A DNA stretch of 64,000 bases, taken from assembly GCF_001476655.1 (NCBI RefSeq), contig NZ_LDRT01000002.1:20354-84353 (forward strand), read 5' to 3'. The translations under genes and the position numbers were made by a program. The notes below the pieces were generated by a model. That model saw only the letters and a list, made by a program, of their open reading frames with translations. It made no database searches and was not told the origin of the DNA. Every line of letters begins with the position of its first letter. Position 1 is the first letter of the stretch. This document shows, in pieces, positions 21,539 to 30,603 of the stretch. Origin of the DNA: Microbacterium testaceum (GTDB lineage Bacteria > Actinomycetota > Actinomycetes > Actinomycetales > Microbacteriaceae).

Positions 21539-22159
21539 GTGACTGATCAAGAAGCCGCTCCGGCCTCCGCGCCCGCCGCCCCCCGCCGCGTCGTCGTGGC
21601 GGAGGACGAGTCGCTCATCCGTCTCGACATCGTCGAGATCCTCCGCGACAACGGCTACGACGTCGTCGGCGAGGCCGGCGACGGCGAGACCGCCGTGCAG
21701 CTCGCCACCGAACTCCGCCCCGACCTCGTGATCATGGACGTGAAGATGCCGCAGCTCGACGGCATCAGCGCCGCCGAGAAGCTGAGCAAGAACCACATCG
21801 CGCCCGTCGTGCTGCTGACCGCGTTCAGCCAGAAAGAGCTCGTGGAGCGCGCGAGCGAGGCCGGTGCCCTCGCGTACGTCGTGAAGCCGTTCACCCCGAA
21901 CGACCTGCTGCCGGCGATCGAGATCGCCCTGGCCCGTTACGAGCAGATCATCACGCTCGAGGCCGAGGTCGCCGACATGGTCGAGCGTTTCGAGACCCGC
22001 AAGCTCGTCGACCGCGCCAAGGGCCTGCTCAACGAGAAGATGGGCCTCTCCGAGCCCGAAGCCTTCCGCTGGATCCAGAAGGCATCCATGGACCGCCGCC
22101 TGACCATGCAGGACGTCGCCAAGGCGATCATCGAGCAGTTGGCCCCCAAGAAGGGCTGA
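21539..22159 (+). CDS. pdtaR: Response regulator with RNA-binding ANTAR domain (PdtaR type)
   Basis: Phosphorylation-controlled RNA-binding antiterminator. The receiver domain covers about residues 18-135: AEDES acidic pair, phospho-Asp in DLVIMDVKMPQLDG, TAFS and the VVKPF lysine. The C-terminal ANTAR domain (about 142-200) has VDRAKGLLNEKMGLSEPEAF and the helical RLTMQDVAKAIIEQL. 206 residues. The cognate histidine kinase PdtaS is not in the window. It ends at a 16-bp terminator carrying inverted GGATGCC copies. Confidence 0.9.
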   Translation: MTDQEAAPASAPAAPRRVVVAEDESLIRLDIVEILRDNGYDVVGEAGDGETAVQLATELRPDLVIMDVKMPQLDGISAAEKLSKNHIAPVVLLTAFSQKELVERASEAGALAYVVKPFTPNDLLPAIEIALARYEQIITLEAEVADMVERFETRKLVDRAKGLLNEKMGLSEPEAFRWIQKASMDRRLTMQDVAKAIIEQLAPKKG

Positions 22160-22171
22160 CCGCGATTCTGA

Positions 22172-22207
22172 GAGAAATGGATGCCACAGAGGTGGCATCC
22201 ATTTCTC
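22172..22207. terminator. Terminator with inverted GGATGCC pair
   Basis: GAGAAATGGATGCCAC (22172-22187) pairs perfectly with 22192-22207 over a 4-nt AGAG loop, 12 nt after pdtaR. The stem contains GGATGCC and its complement. It can serve both converging genes (pdtaR and the thioesterase). Confidence 0.8.
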
Positions 22208-22284
22208 GTTGACGGGGGAGGGGTCTCGGTCTCTTCGACGAGCTCGGGGAGCCGCGCGGACGAGACCACCGGACCCCGCCGGGC

Positions 22285-22719
22285 TCAGCCTCTCGGGGCG
22301 TCCTTGATCATGTTGGTGATCCGCACTGTCGAGCACCGACGCCCCTGATCGTCGGTGATCACGATCTCGTGGACGGTGAGGCTGCGCCCGAGGTGGATCG
22401 GCGTGCAGACGCCGGTGACGCGGCCCGAGGTCGCGGACCGCGTGTGCGTGGCGTTGATGTCGATGCCGACCGCCAGCTTCCCCGCTCCGGCGTGGAGGTT
22501 CGCGGCCATCGATCCGAGCGACTCGCCCAGGACCACGTAAGCGCCGCCGTGCAGGAGGCCGACGGGCTGGGTGTTGCCCTCGACCGGCATGGTGGCCACG
22601 CACCGGTCGATGGTGAACTCCACCCACTCGAAGCCCATCTTCTCGGCGAGAGCGCCCATTCCGCGCTTCTTCGCCCAGTCGAGGCCGGACAGGGGGTCGG
22701 GAGTCGTGGACGTCATCAT
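22285..22719 (-). CDS. PaaI-like hotdog-fold thioesterase
   Basis: Likely hydrolyses an acyl- or aryl-CoA; the substrate cannot be read from the sequence. A single hotdog domain has the active-site stretch PVGLLHGGAYVVLGESLGS (about residues 51-69) and DINATHTRSA. 144 residues, typical of the hydroxybenzoyl-CoA thioesterase/PaaI group. It converges on pdtaR and diverges from polA, 70 nt away. The MMTS start offers two adjacent ATGs. Confidence 0.85.
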   Translation of the reverse strand: MMTSTTPDPLSGLDWAKKRGMGALAEKMGFEWVEFTIDRCVATMPVEGNTQPVGLLHGGAYVVLGESLGSMAANLHAGAGKLAVGIDINATHTRSATSGRVTGVCTPIHLGRSLTVHEIVITDDQGRRCSTVRITNMIKDAPRG

Positions 22720-22777
22720 CGCCTTCGTGTCATTGCCGTCATCGGGGCCGGGCCGGGGCAGTGTCCGTGGTCCTCGT

Positions 22778-22783
22778 TAGGCT
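22778..22783 (+). promoter_or_regulatory. -10 box of polA (leaderless)
   Basis: TAGGCT lies 6 nt before GTG 22790. The intervening GGAGGG is too close to the start to act as a normal Shine-Dalgarno. Confidence 0.55.
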
Positions 22784-22789
22784 GGAGGG

Positions 22790-25429
22790 GTGACGGATGC
22801 CGAAAAGCCTACCCTCCTCGTCGTCGACGGCCACTCGCTGGCCTATCGGGCGTTCTACGCCCTGCCGGTCGACAACTTCTCGACCAAGGACGGCCAGCAC
22901 ACCAACGGGATCTACGGCTTCCTGTCGATGTTCGTGAACCTCGTCAAGGCCGAGAAGCCGACGCACCTCGCCGTCGCCTTCGACACCTCTCGGCAATCGT
23001 TCCGCACCCGTGAGTACGCCGAGTACAAGGCGAACCGCAGCGAGTCGCCCGCCGAGTTCAAGGGCCAGATCCCGCTGTTGCAAGAGTGTCTCGAAGCCAT
23101 GGGCGTGCCCGTGCTGAAGAAAGAGGATTTCGAGGCCGATGACATCCTCGCCACCCTGGCGACCCAGGGAGAGGCGCAGGGCTTCCAGGTGCTCGTGTGC
23201 TCGGGCGACCGCGACACGATCCAGCTCGTCACCGACGACATCACCCTGCTGTACCCCAACGTGCAGGGCGTGTCACAGCTGAAGCGCTACGACACCGCCG
23301 CCGTCATCGAGAAGTATGGCCTACCCCCGGAGCAATACCCCGACATCGCCGCTCTCGTCGGTGAGACGAGCGACAACCTGCCCGGGGTGCCCAAGGTCGG
23401 CGAGAAGACCGCGGTGAAGTGGCTGACGCAGTGGGGCTCGCTCGACGCCCTGCTCGAGAACGCCGACAAGGTCACGGGCGTCGTCGGCAACAACCTCCGC
23501 GAGCACCTCGACGGCGTCAAGCGCAACCGCGCGCTCAACCGTCTGCTGCGCGACGTCGAGCTGCCCGTGGGGCCGTCCGACCTCGAGGTGAAGCCGCTCG
23601 ACGGCCAGGCGGTGCGCGACATCTTCGCGCGGCTCGAGTTCCGCACCCTTCTGCCGCGCGTGTTCGACGCCCTCGGCGCAGATCCGGGCGACGCCGCGGA
23701 AGAGGCGCGCCCCACGGCCACGGCGCCCGCCCCGGCCGCGCTCGACGCCGACGCCCTCGCGGCGTGGGCGGCCGCATCCACCGGCACCGTCGGCCTCACC
23801 CTCGTCCTCGCCCAGGGGGCTCCCGCGCAGATCGGTCTCGCGCGCGCCGACGCGGCGGCCGAGGCCGCGTGGACGCCGGCGGTGCGAGACGCGCTCGCGG
23901 AGTGGTTGGCATCCGGTGCGCCCAAGGTGATGGCCGACGCCAAGCCGCAGGTGAAGGCCCTCCTGCGCGAGGGGATCGCGCTGGGGGGCATCGCGTCCGA
24001 CGTGATTCTCGCCGGGTGGCTCGTCCGCCCGAGTTTCCCCGACAAGACGCTCGGCGACCTCGTGCAGCGCTATCTCGACGAGAACCTCCCCGAGGCCGAT
24101 CCCACGCAGCTCGTCCCCGAGACCGAGGGCGCGACGCCCGGACAGCTCGCGTGGTTCATCCGACGGGTGGCCGAGGCGCAGCGCGCCGATCTGCCCGAGC
24201 GGGTCGCCGAGGTCCTCGACGAGATCGAGATGCCGACGCTCACCGCCCTCGCCGACATGGAGCTCGCGGGAGTCGCGGTCTCGCACGAGAAGCTCGCCGG
24301 TTTCTCCGCCGAGCTCGGCGCCCGCGCCGACGCCCTCGCCCGCGACGCGTACGCGGCGATCGGCCACGAGGTGAACCTCGGGTCGCCGAAGCAACTGCAG
24401 GAAGTGCTGTTCGACGAGCTGCAGCTGCCGAAGACGCGCAAGACCAAGAGCGGCTACACGACGGATGCCGCGGCTCTGGCCGATCTGCAAGAGAGCGCGC
24501 CGCACCCGTTCCTCGACCTGCTGCTCAAGCACCGTGAGGCGACCAAGCTCAAGCAGATCATCGACGCGCTCGACACCGCGACGGGCACCGACGGACGCAT
24601 CCACACCACGTACGTGCAGACCGGCAGCCAGACCGGCCGCCTGTCGAGCACCGACCCGAATCTCCAGAACATCCCGATCCGCACCGAGGAGAGCCGGCGC
24701 ATCCGGGCCGCCTTCGAGGTCGGCGAGGGCTATGAGACGCTGCTGACGGCCGACTACTCGCAGATCGAGATGCGGATCATGGCGCACCTGTCGGGCGACC
24801 CCGGACTCATCGAGGCGTTCAACTCGGGCGAAGACCTGCACCGGTTCGTCGGCGCACGCGTCTTCGGCGTCGAGCCCGCCGAGGTCACACCGGCGATGCG
24901 CACCAAGGTCAAGGCCATGTCGTACGGGCTCGTCTACGGGCTGTCGGCCTTCGGCCTGTCGAAGCAGCTGCGCATCGAGCAGTCCGAGGCGAAGAAGCTC
25001 ATGCTCGAGTACTTCGCTCGGTTCGGGGCGGTGCGCGACTATCTGCGCGGCTCGGTCGAGCAGGCGCGGCAAGACGGGTACACCGAGACCATCTTCGGCC
25101 GGCGCCGGCCGTTCCCCGACCTCACGAGTATGAATCGGGTGCTGCGGGAGAACGCGGAACGCGCGGCGCTGAACGCCCCGATCCAGGGCAGCGCCGCCGA
25201 CATCATGAAGGTCGCGCTGTTCCGCATCCGCGAGGAGCTGGCATCCGCGGGACTGCGCTCGCGCGTCCTTCTGCAGATCCACGACGAACTCGTCGTCGAG
25301 GTCGCGGCGGGGGAGTGGGATGCCGTCGAGCGCATCGTGCGGGCTCGCATGGCGGACGCGGCCGAGCTGTCGGTACCGCTCGACGTGCAGATCGGCCGCG
25401 GCGGCGATTGGGACGAAGCGGGCCACTGA
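22790..25429 (+). CDS. polA: DNA polymerase I
   Basis: Repair and Okazaki-fragment processing polymerase. The N-terminal 5' nuclease (about residues 1-300) starts LLVVDGHSLAYRAFYALP and holds the acidic cluster EADDILATLA. The middle domain (about 310-480) lacks the DxE exonuclease motif, so 3'-5' proofreading is probably absent. Polymerase motif A is TADYSQIEMRIMAHLSGD (near 654), motif B is RTKVKAMSYGLVYGLSAFG and motif C is LQIHDELVVEV (near 830). 879 residues. A small GCCGGAG/CTCCGGC hairpin follows the stop. Confidence 0.96.
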   Translation: MTDAEKPTLLVVDGHSLAYRAFYALPVDNFSTKDGQHTNGIYGFLSMFVNLVKAEKPTHLAVAFDTSRQSFRTREYAEYKANRSESPAEFKGQIPLLQECLEAMGVPVLKKEDFEADDILATLATQGEAQGFQVLVCSGDRDTIQLVTDDITLLYPNVQGVSQLKRYDTAAVIEKYGLPPEQYPDIAALVGETSDNLPGVPKVGEKTAVKWLTQWGSLDALLENADKVTGVVGNNLREHLDGVKRNRALNRLLRDVELPVGPSDLEVKPLDGQAVRDIFARLEFRTLLPRVFDALGADPGDAAEEARPTATAPAPAALDADALAAWAAASTGTVGLTLVLAQGAPAQIGLARADAAAEAAWTPAVRDALAEWLASGAPKVMADAKPQVKALLREGIALGGIASDVILAGWLVRPSFPDKTLGDLVQRYLDENLPEADPTQLVPETEGATPGQLAWFIRRVAEAQRADLPERVAEVLDEIEMPTLTALADMELAGVAVSHEKLAGFSAELGARADALARDAYAAIGHEVNLGSPKQLQEVLFDELQLPKTRKTKSGYTTDAAALADLQESAPHPFLDLLLKHREATKLKQIIDALDTATGTDGRIHTTYVQTGSQTGRLSSTDPNLQNIPIRTEESRRIRAAFEVGEGYETLLTADYSQIEMRIMAHLSGDPGLIEAFNSGEDLHRFVGARVFGVEPAEVTPAMRTKVKAMSYGLVYGLSAFGLSKQLRIEQSEAKKLMLEYFARFGAVRDYLRGSVEQARQDGYTETIFGRRRPFPDLTSMNRVLRENAERAALNAPIQGSAADIMKVALFRIREELASAGLRSRVLLQIHDELVVEVAAGEWDAVERIVRARMADAAELSVPLDVQIGRGGDWDEAGH

Positions 25430-25473
25430 CGGCAGACCGCGCGCGCCGGAGTGCGCGGGCGCTCCGGCTTCCC

Positions 25474-25479
25474 TAGGCT
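25474..25479 (+). promoter_or_regulatory. -10 box of the DUF885 gene (leaderless)
   Basis: TAGGCT lies 6 nt before ATG 25486. Confidence 0.55.
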
Positions 25480-25485
25480 CGAAGG

Positions 25486-27162
25486 ATGACTGACGCACAA
25501 CGCACCCCCACGCCGATCGACACGATCGCCGAGGCGTGGGTCGACACCTTGGCGGAGCGCATTCCGACGCTCGCCACGTACATCGGGCGCGACGAGTACA
25601 ACGGCCGCTTCGGCGACTACAGCCCCGAAGGCGCCGACGCCCTCACCGCCGACGCGCGCGCCACGAAAGCCGCGCTCGAGGCCGCCGAACCCGTCGACGC
25701 CATCGACACGGTGACGAAGATGGATCTGGTTCGCGAGCTCGACCTCATGATCGAGCAGCACGAAGCGAAGACGCACCTGCGCGACCTGAACGTGATCGCC
25801 TCGCCCGCGCAGGACATCCGCGCCACCTTCGATCTCATGCCGACCGCCACCGTCGAGGACTGGGCCACGATCTCCCAGCGTATGAAGGCGCTGCCCGCGG
25901 CCGTCGAGGGGTACGTCGAGACCCTTCGCCGCGGCATCGCCGAGGGCGTCGTGCCGGCACGCCGGCAGGTGAGCGAGGTCGTCTCGCAGATCTCCCGCTA
26001 CACCGCCGACACGGGCTTCTTCGCGGAGTTCGTCGCGGGCGCCGCTCCCGCCGAGGGACAGCTGCCCGCCTCGCTCGCGCGCGAGCTCGACGAGAACGCG
26101 GGTGCTGCCCGCGTCGCCTACGACGCCCTGGCATCGTTCCTCTCCTCCGAGCTCGCCCCCGTGGCCGGAGAGGCCGACGGCGTGGGCCGTGAGCTGTACG
26201 CGCTGCACTCGCGCCGGTTCCTCGGTGCCGAGATCGACCTCGACGAGACCTACGACTGGGGCGTCGAAGAACTCGCGCGCATGGTGGCCGAGCAGGAGGC
26301 GATCGCGAACGAGATCCTCCAGGGAGCGAGCGTCGAAGAAGCGGTGGCGTTCCTCGAGAAAGACGAGTCGCGCAAGCTCCGCGGCACGAAGGCCCTCCAG
26401 GAGTGGATGCAGCGCACGAGCGACAAGGCCGTGTACGAGCTCGCTCGCACCCACTTCGACATCGCCGAGCCCATCCGCACCCTCGAGTGCATGATCGCCC
26501 CCACCAACGAGGGCGGGATCTACTACACCGGCCCGACCGACGACTTCTCGCGCCCTGGCCGCATGTGGTGGTCGGTGCCCGAGGGCGTCGACACCTTCGA
26601 CACCTGGCGCGAGCTCACCACGGTGTATCACGAGGGCGTTCCGGGCCATCACCTGCAGATCGCGCAGGCCGTCTACAACCGCGCGCAGCTGAACTCCTGG
26701 CGCCGCCTGCTGGCGGGGACGAGCGGGCACGCCGAGGGCTGGGCGCTGTACGCCGAGCGTCTGATGGAACAGCTCGGTTACCTCGACGACCCCGCCGACC
26801 GACTCGGCATGCTCGACGGGCAGCGCATGCGGGCGGCACGCGTCGTGCTCGACATCGGCGTGCACCTCGGCAAGCCGCGCCTCGACGGCACCGGCACCTG
26901 GGACCACGACTACGCCTTGGCGTTCATGCTGAAGAACGTCAACATGAGCGAGGAGTTCGTGCGCTTCGAGGTCAACCGCTATCTCGGATGGCCGGGGCAG
27001 GCTCCGGCGTACAAGGTCGGCCAGCGCATCTGGGAGCAGGTCCGCGAGGAGGAGCAGCAGCGCCGCGGCGCCGACTTCTCGATGAAGCAGTTCCACACCC
27101 GTGCCCTCGACATCGGCGGCGTCGGTCTGGACACTCTGCGGGCAGCCCTGGCATCCGTCTGA
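25486..27162 (+). CDS. DUF885 family putative metallopeptidase
   Basis: A 558-residue cytosolic protein without signal peptide. The motif YHEGVPGHHLQIAQA (about residues 381-395), followed by the Glu in SGHAEGWALYAE (about 412), fits a gluzincin-type HExxxxHH...E zinc site. DUF885 proteins are predicted peptidases or hydrolases; no substrate is known for this one. The rest is mostly helical. It has its own leaderless promoter and a terminator 5 nt after the stop, so it is monocistronic. Confidence 0.85.
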   Translation: MTDAQRTPTPIDTIAEAWVDTLAERIPTLATYIGRDEYNGRFGDYSPEGADALTADARATKAALEAAEPVDAIDTVTKMDLVRELDLMIEQHEAKTHLRDLNVIASPAQDIRATFDLMPTATVEDWATISQRMKALPAAVEGYVETLRRGIAEGVVPARRQVSEVVSQISRYTADTGFFAEFVAGAAPAEGQLPASLARELDENAGAARVAYDALASFLSSELAPVAGEADGVGRELYALHSRRFLGAEIDLDETYDWGVEELARMVAEQEAIANEILQGASVEEAVAFLEKDESRKLRGTKALQEWMQRTSDKAVYELARTHFDIAEPIRTLECMIAPTNEGGIYYTGPTDDFSRPGRMWWSVPEGVDTFDTWRELTTVYHEGVPGHHLQIAQAVYNRAQLNSWRRLLAGTSGHAEGWALYAERLMEQLGYLDDPADRLGMLDGQRMRAARVVLDIGVHLGKPRLDGTGTWDHDYALAFMLKNVNMSEEFVRFEVNRYLGWPGQAPAYKVGQRIWEQVREEEQQRRGADFSMKQFHTRALDIGGVGLDTLRAALASV

Positions 27163-27166
27163 ATCC

Positions 27167-27200
27167 GACGAGGGGCGTCGCTACGGCGGCGCCCCTCGTC
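27167..27200 (+). terminator. Terminator after the DUF885 gene
   Basis: GACGAGGGGCG (27167-27177) and CGCCCCTCGTC (27190-27200) form an 11-bp stem with a 12-nt loop. Confidence 0.6.
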
Positions 27201-27227
27201 CGTGTCGGGGAATGTTTCCCCCTCGCG

Positions 27228-27233
27228 TAAAGT
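27228..27233 (+). promoter_or_regulatory. -10 box of the flavin oxidoreductase gene
   Basis: TAAAGT in a locally AT-richer patch, followed by a leader of about 20 nt with AAGGAG before ATG 27261. Confidence 0.45.
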
Positions 27234-27260
27234 TCATTCATCCGAATGCAAGGAGATCTC

Positions 27261-28295
27261 ATGGACGCCACCCCCGTCGAGCTCGGCCTCGATACCTTCG
27301 GAGACATCTCGCGCGGCCCCGACGGGTCGCTGCAGAGCGATGCGCAGACCATCCGCAACGTCGTGGAACAGGCGGTGCTCGCCGACCAGGTCGGACTGTC
27401 GTTCTTCGGCGTGGGGGAGCATCACCGCAAAGACTTCGCGGTGACCAGCCCCGAGATCGTCCTCGCCGCGGCCGCCGCGCGCACGAAGGACATCCACCTC
27501 GGTACCGCGGTGACGGTGCTGTCGTCCGACGACCCCGTCCGCGTGTACGAGCGCTTCGCGACACTCGACGCCGTCTCGAACGGTCGCGCCGAGGTGATCC
27601 TCGGGCGCGGGTCGTTCATCGAGTCCTTCCCCCTGTTCGGCTACGACCTGAACGACTACGAGCAGCTGTTCGAGGAGAAGCTGGAGCTGTTCTCGCTCCT
27701 GCTCGACGAGAAGCCCGTCACCTGGTCGGGGCGGACGCGTGCCGGACTCCGCGACGCGGACGTGTACCCCAAGACCGAGAACGGTCTGAAAGCGTGGGTC
27801 GGTGTCGGCGGGTCACCCGAGTCGGTCGTCCGCGCGGCCCGCTACGGCTACGGTCTCGTCCTCGCGATCATCGGCGGATCCTCGGCCCGCTTCCGTCCCT
27901 TCGCCCAGCTCTACCGGCAGTCGCTCGAGGAGTTCGGCAAGCCCGCGATGCCCATCTCGGTGCACTCGCCCGGTCACGTGGCCGCCACGGACCAGCAGGC
28001 CTGGGACGAGGCCTACGAGGGCGTCGCCGAGCTGAACACCACCATCGGTCGCGAACGCGGTTGGCCCGCGTACAACCGCCTGCGTTTCCAGCACGACGTC
28101 GGCCCCGAGGGGGCGATGTACATCGGCTCACCCGAGACGGTGGCGACGAAGATCGCCGCGACCGTGCAGGCGCTCGGTGCCTCGCGCTTCCAGATGAAGT
28201 TCGCGAGCGGCTCCATCTCGCACGACCGCCTGATGTCGAGCATCGAGCTCTACGGCACGCGCGTGCTGCCGCTCGTGCGAGAGATGCTGGCGTGA
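27261..28295 (+). CDS. LLM-class flavin-dependent oxidoreductase
   Basis: Luciferase-like TIM-barrel protein, probably using FMNH2 or F420; the substrate is unknown. Seen: FFGVGEHHRKDFAVTSPE with the conserved EHH near residue 49, LGTAVTVLSSDDPVRVYERF, and GRAEVILGRGSFIESFPLFG. 344 residues. I chose ATG 27261, with AAGGAG 5-6 nt upstream, over the in-frame ATG at 27246. The stop overlaps the start of the MFS gene (GTGA), so the two are co-translated; the transporter may carry the substrate or product. Confidence 0.88.
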   Translation: MDATPVELGLDTFGDISRGPDGSLQSDAQTIRNVVEQAVLADQVGLSFFGVGEHHRKDFAVTSPEIVLAAAAARTKDIHLGTAVTVLSSDDPVRVYERFATLDAVSNGRAEVILGRGSFIESFPLFGYDLNDYEQLFEEKLELFSLLLDEKPVTWSGRTRAGLRDADVYPKTENGLKAWVGVGGSPESVVRAARYGYGLVLAIIGGSSARFRPFAQLYRQSLEEFGKPAMPISVHSPGHVAATDQQAWDEAYEGVAELNTTIGRERGWPAYNRLRFQHDVGPEGAMYIGSPETVATKIAATVQALGASRFQMKFASGSISHDRLMSSIELYGTRVLPLVREMLA

Positions 28296-29626
28296 GCGCG
28301 AGCACCGACACGGTCCGGGTGTCCGAGCGCCTCGACGCCCTGCCATTTACCCGTCGTCACGGGAAGATCCTGGGCGGTTCGGGACTCGGCTGGGCCCTGG
28401 ATGCCATGGATGTCGGGCTCATCTCGTTCATCATCGCCGCGCTGTCGGCACAGTGGAAGCTGGAGCCCGCGCAGGCATCGTGGATCGCCTCGGCCGGATT
28501 CGCGGGAATGGCGATCGGCGCCAGCCTCGGCGGTCTGCTGGCCGACCGATTCGGCCGCCGCCAGGTCTTCGCGCTGACGCTCCTCGTCTACGGCGTCGCG
28601 ACCGGGGCGAGCGCACTGGTCGGCGGTCTCGCGGCGCTGCTCGTGCTGCGCTTCCTCGTGGGGCTCGGCCTCGGCGCCGAGCTCCCCGTGGCCTCCACCT
28701 ACGTGAGCGAGTTCGCGCCGGCTCGCATCCGTGGGCGCGTCATCGTGTTCCTGGAGGCTTTCTGGGCCGTCGGCTGGACGGCCGCCGCGATCATCGGCTA
28801 CCTCGTCGTCCCGTCGTCGGCCGACGGGTGGCGGTGGGCGTTCGCGCTCGGCGCGCTCCCCGCGGTCTACGCGCTGATCGTCCGCTGGGGCCTTCCGGAG
28901 TCGCCGCGGTGGTTGGCGTCCCGAGGGCGCAACACCGAGGCCGTCGCGATCGTGCGCGATCTCGAGGCCGCCGCCGGGCGCGTGTCGCTCGAGCCCTCGG
29001 ACGAGGGAGCCGCGGCATCCGCTCCCGCCCCGCGCGCCCGCGTCGGTTCCCTGTGGGCACCGGCCCTGCGGATGCGCACCGCGAGCCTGTGGGTGCTGTG
29101 GTTCTGCGTGAACTTCTCGTACTACGGCGCCTTCATCTGGATCCCGACGATCCTCGTGGCCCAGGGGTACGACCTCGTGCGCTCTTTCGGTTTCACGCTC
29201 ATCATCACCCTCGCCCAGCTTCCGGGTTACGCCGTCGCCGCGTGGCTCATCGAGGCCTGGGGGAGGCGCGCGACACTCGCGACCTTCCTCGCAGGTTCGG
29301 CGATCGCCGCGGTGCTGTTCGGCACGGCATCGGGGGAGTTCGCCGTGATCGGGACCGGGATGCTGCTGTCGTTCTTCAACCTCGGTGCCTGGGGCGCCCT
29401 GTACGCCGCGACGCCCGAGACCTACCCGACCACGTTGCGCGGCACCGGCGCCGGCTGGGCGGCGGGCGTCGGGCGCATCGCGTCGATCGTCGCCCCGCTC
29501 TCGGTCCCGCCGTTGCTCGCGGCCGGCGGCGCGCCCCTGCTGTTCGTGGTGTTCGCGGCGTTCTTCGCGGTGGCCGTGGTCGCCGCGTTGTTCCTCCGGG
29601 AGCAGCGGGGGCGCGCTCTGTCCTGA
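28292..29626 (+). CDS. MFS transporter, sugar/aromatic-acid symporter type
   Basis: A 444-residue membrane protein with twelve predicted helices. Major-facilitator hallmarks: LGWALDAMDVGLISFI in helix 1 (an acidic residue typical of the aromatic acid:H+ group), the loop motif LADRFGRRQVF near residue 88, and PESPRWLASRGR near the central loop. The substrate is not identifiable. It starts with GTG at 28292, overlapping the oxidoreductase stop by 4 nt; the frame is open further upstream only as a shadow. Confidence 0.88.
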   Translation: MSASTDTVRVSERLDALPFTRRHGKILGGSGLGWALDAMDVGLISFIIAALSAQWKLEPAQASWIASAGFAGMAIGASLGGLLADRFGRRQVFALTLLVYGVATGASALVGGLAALLVLRFLVGLGLGAELPVASTYVSEFAPARIRGRVIVFLEAFWAVGWTAAAIIGYLVVPSSADGWRWAFALGALPAVYALIVRWGLPESPRWLASRGRNTEAVAIVRDLEAAAGRVSLEPSDEGAAASAPAPRARVGSLWAPALRMRTASLWVLWFCVNFSYYGAFIWIPTILVAQGYDLVRSFGFTLIITLAQLPGYAVAAWLIEAWGRRATLATFLAGSAIAAVLFGTASGEFAVIGTGMLLSFFNLGAWGALYAATPETYPTTLRGTGAGWAAGVGRIASIVAPLSVPPLLAAGGAPLLFVVFAAFFAVAVVAALFLREQRGRALS

Positions 29627-29647
29627 GCCGCTCTCAGGCCCATGGCG

Positions 29648-29707
29648 TCGAGCGTCCCGAACACGCCGGAGATGTGGCATCCGTTGCGGCGTGTCCTGGA
29701 CGCTCGA
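29648..29707. repeat. Imperfect 21-bp inverted repeat after the MFS gene
   Basis: TCGAGCGTCCCGAACACGCCG (29648-29668, broken only in its middle) matches the reverse complement of 29687-29707 at 18 of 21 positions; mismatches are the central CGA/AGG. The 18-nt spacer contains GTGGCATCC. It may act as terminator of the MFS operon or be an extragenic palindrome. Confidence 0.55.
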
Positions 29708-29725
29708 GGGGAGTCACGGCGCGCG

Positions 29726-29731
29726 TAGGCT
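29726..29731 (+). promoter_or_regulatory. -10 box of the SGNH hydrolase gene (leaderless)
   Basis: TAGGCT lies 6 nt before ATG 29738. Confidence 0.55.
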
Positions 29732-29737
29732 CGACGC

Positions 29738-30502
29738 ATGGCATCCGTCCGCTACGTCGCGATCGGCGACTCGTTCACCGAAGGAGTCGGCGACGAACTC
29801 CCCGATGGCACCGTGCGGGGGTGGGCCGATCTCGCGGCCCAGGGATGGGCGGATGCCGCGGGCGAGCCGATCCAGTACGCCAATCTCGCGATCCGCGGCA
29901 AGCTCATCCAGCCCATCGTCGAGCAGCAGCTCGAACAGGCGTTGGCCCTGCGCCCGACCCATCTGTCGTTCAACGGCGGAGGGAACGACATGCTGCGCCC
30001 GCGAGCCGACCTCGAGCGGATCGTCGGATTCTTCGAGCATGTCCTGCGGCGCTGCGACGAGGAGGGGGTGCAACTGATCGTGCTGTCGGGCGCGAACCCC
30101 TCGGCCGGGCTGCCGCTCGGACGCGTGCTGCAGATGCGCGGCAATCGCCTGTCGACGGCTGTGGAGGAGCGTCTGGCGCCACGTCCGGACGTCATCACGG
30201 CGTACAACTGGTTCGACCGCGAGCTCGCCGGGGGAGAGTTCTGGTCCGTCGACCGCTTGCACATGAACCCCCGCGGACACCACCGGGTCGCCGCGCGCGT
30301 CATCGAGGCGGTCGGCCTGTCCGCGCCGCGCGAGTGGTGGCATCTGCGCGACATCCCCGAGGTCGAGCGGTTGAAAGGTTCCGCGTACTACCGCGAGCAC
30401 GTCGCCCCGTGGGTGCGACGGCGACTCGCCGGCACCTCCTCGGGCGATGGGCGTGCACCCAAATTCGGCGGCGACTGGGTCGAGCTGCGCCCGGGCGGCT
30501 GA
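29738..30502 (+). CDS. SGNH/GDSL-family hydrolase
   Basis: Probable esterase, lipase or acyl-hydrolase. Block I GDSFTEG (about residues 10-16) supplies the nucleophilic Ser, block III is GGGNDML (about 85) and block V DRLHMNPRGHH (about 169) supplies Asp and His. 254 residues without signal peptide, so it is likely cytoplasmic. The natural substrate is unknown. It is a single gene with its own promoter. Confidence 0.87.
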   Translation: MASVRYVAIGDSFTEGVGDELPDGTVRGWADLAAQGWADAAGEPIQYANLAIRGKLIQPIVEQQLEQALALRPTHLSFNGGGNDMLRPRADLERIVGFFEHVLRRCDEEGVQLIVLSGANPSAGLPLGRVLQMRGNRLSTAVEERLAPRPDVITAYNWFDRELAGGEFWSVDRLHMNPRGHHRVAARVIEAVGLSAPREWWHLRDIPEVERLKGSAYYREHVAPWVRRRLAGTSSGDGRAPKFGGDWVELRPGG

Positions 30503-30591
30503 GCGGATGCCACGGGCTGGGCGTGCGGGGGCATGGCCCTACCCGTGAGCCACGGGCGCGCGACCCCCTGGCGCTCCGGCAGCCCTCTGCC

Positions 30592-30597
30592 TAGGAT
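30592..30597 (+). promoter_or_regulatory. -10 box of the small lipoprotein gene (leaderless)
   Basis: TAGGAT lies 6 nt before ATG 30604. Confidence 0.55.
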
Positions 30598-30603
30598 CGC
30601 CCG

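Noticed and set aside
22215..22265. GGTCTC...GAGACC inverted segment after the pdtaR terminator
   Set aside because: The arms are only 6-7 bp with a long spacer; too weak to call a repeat family from one copy.
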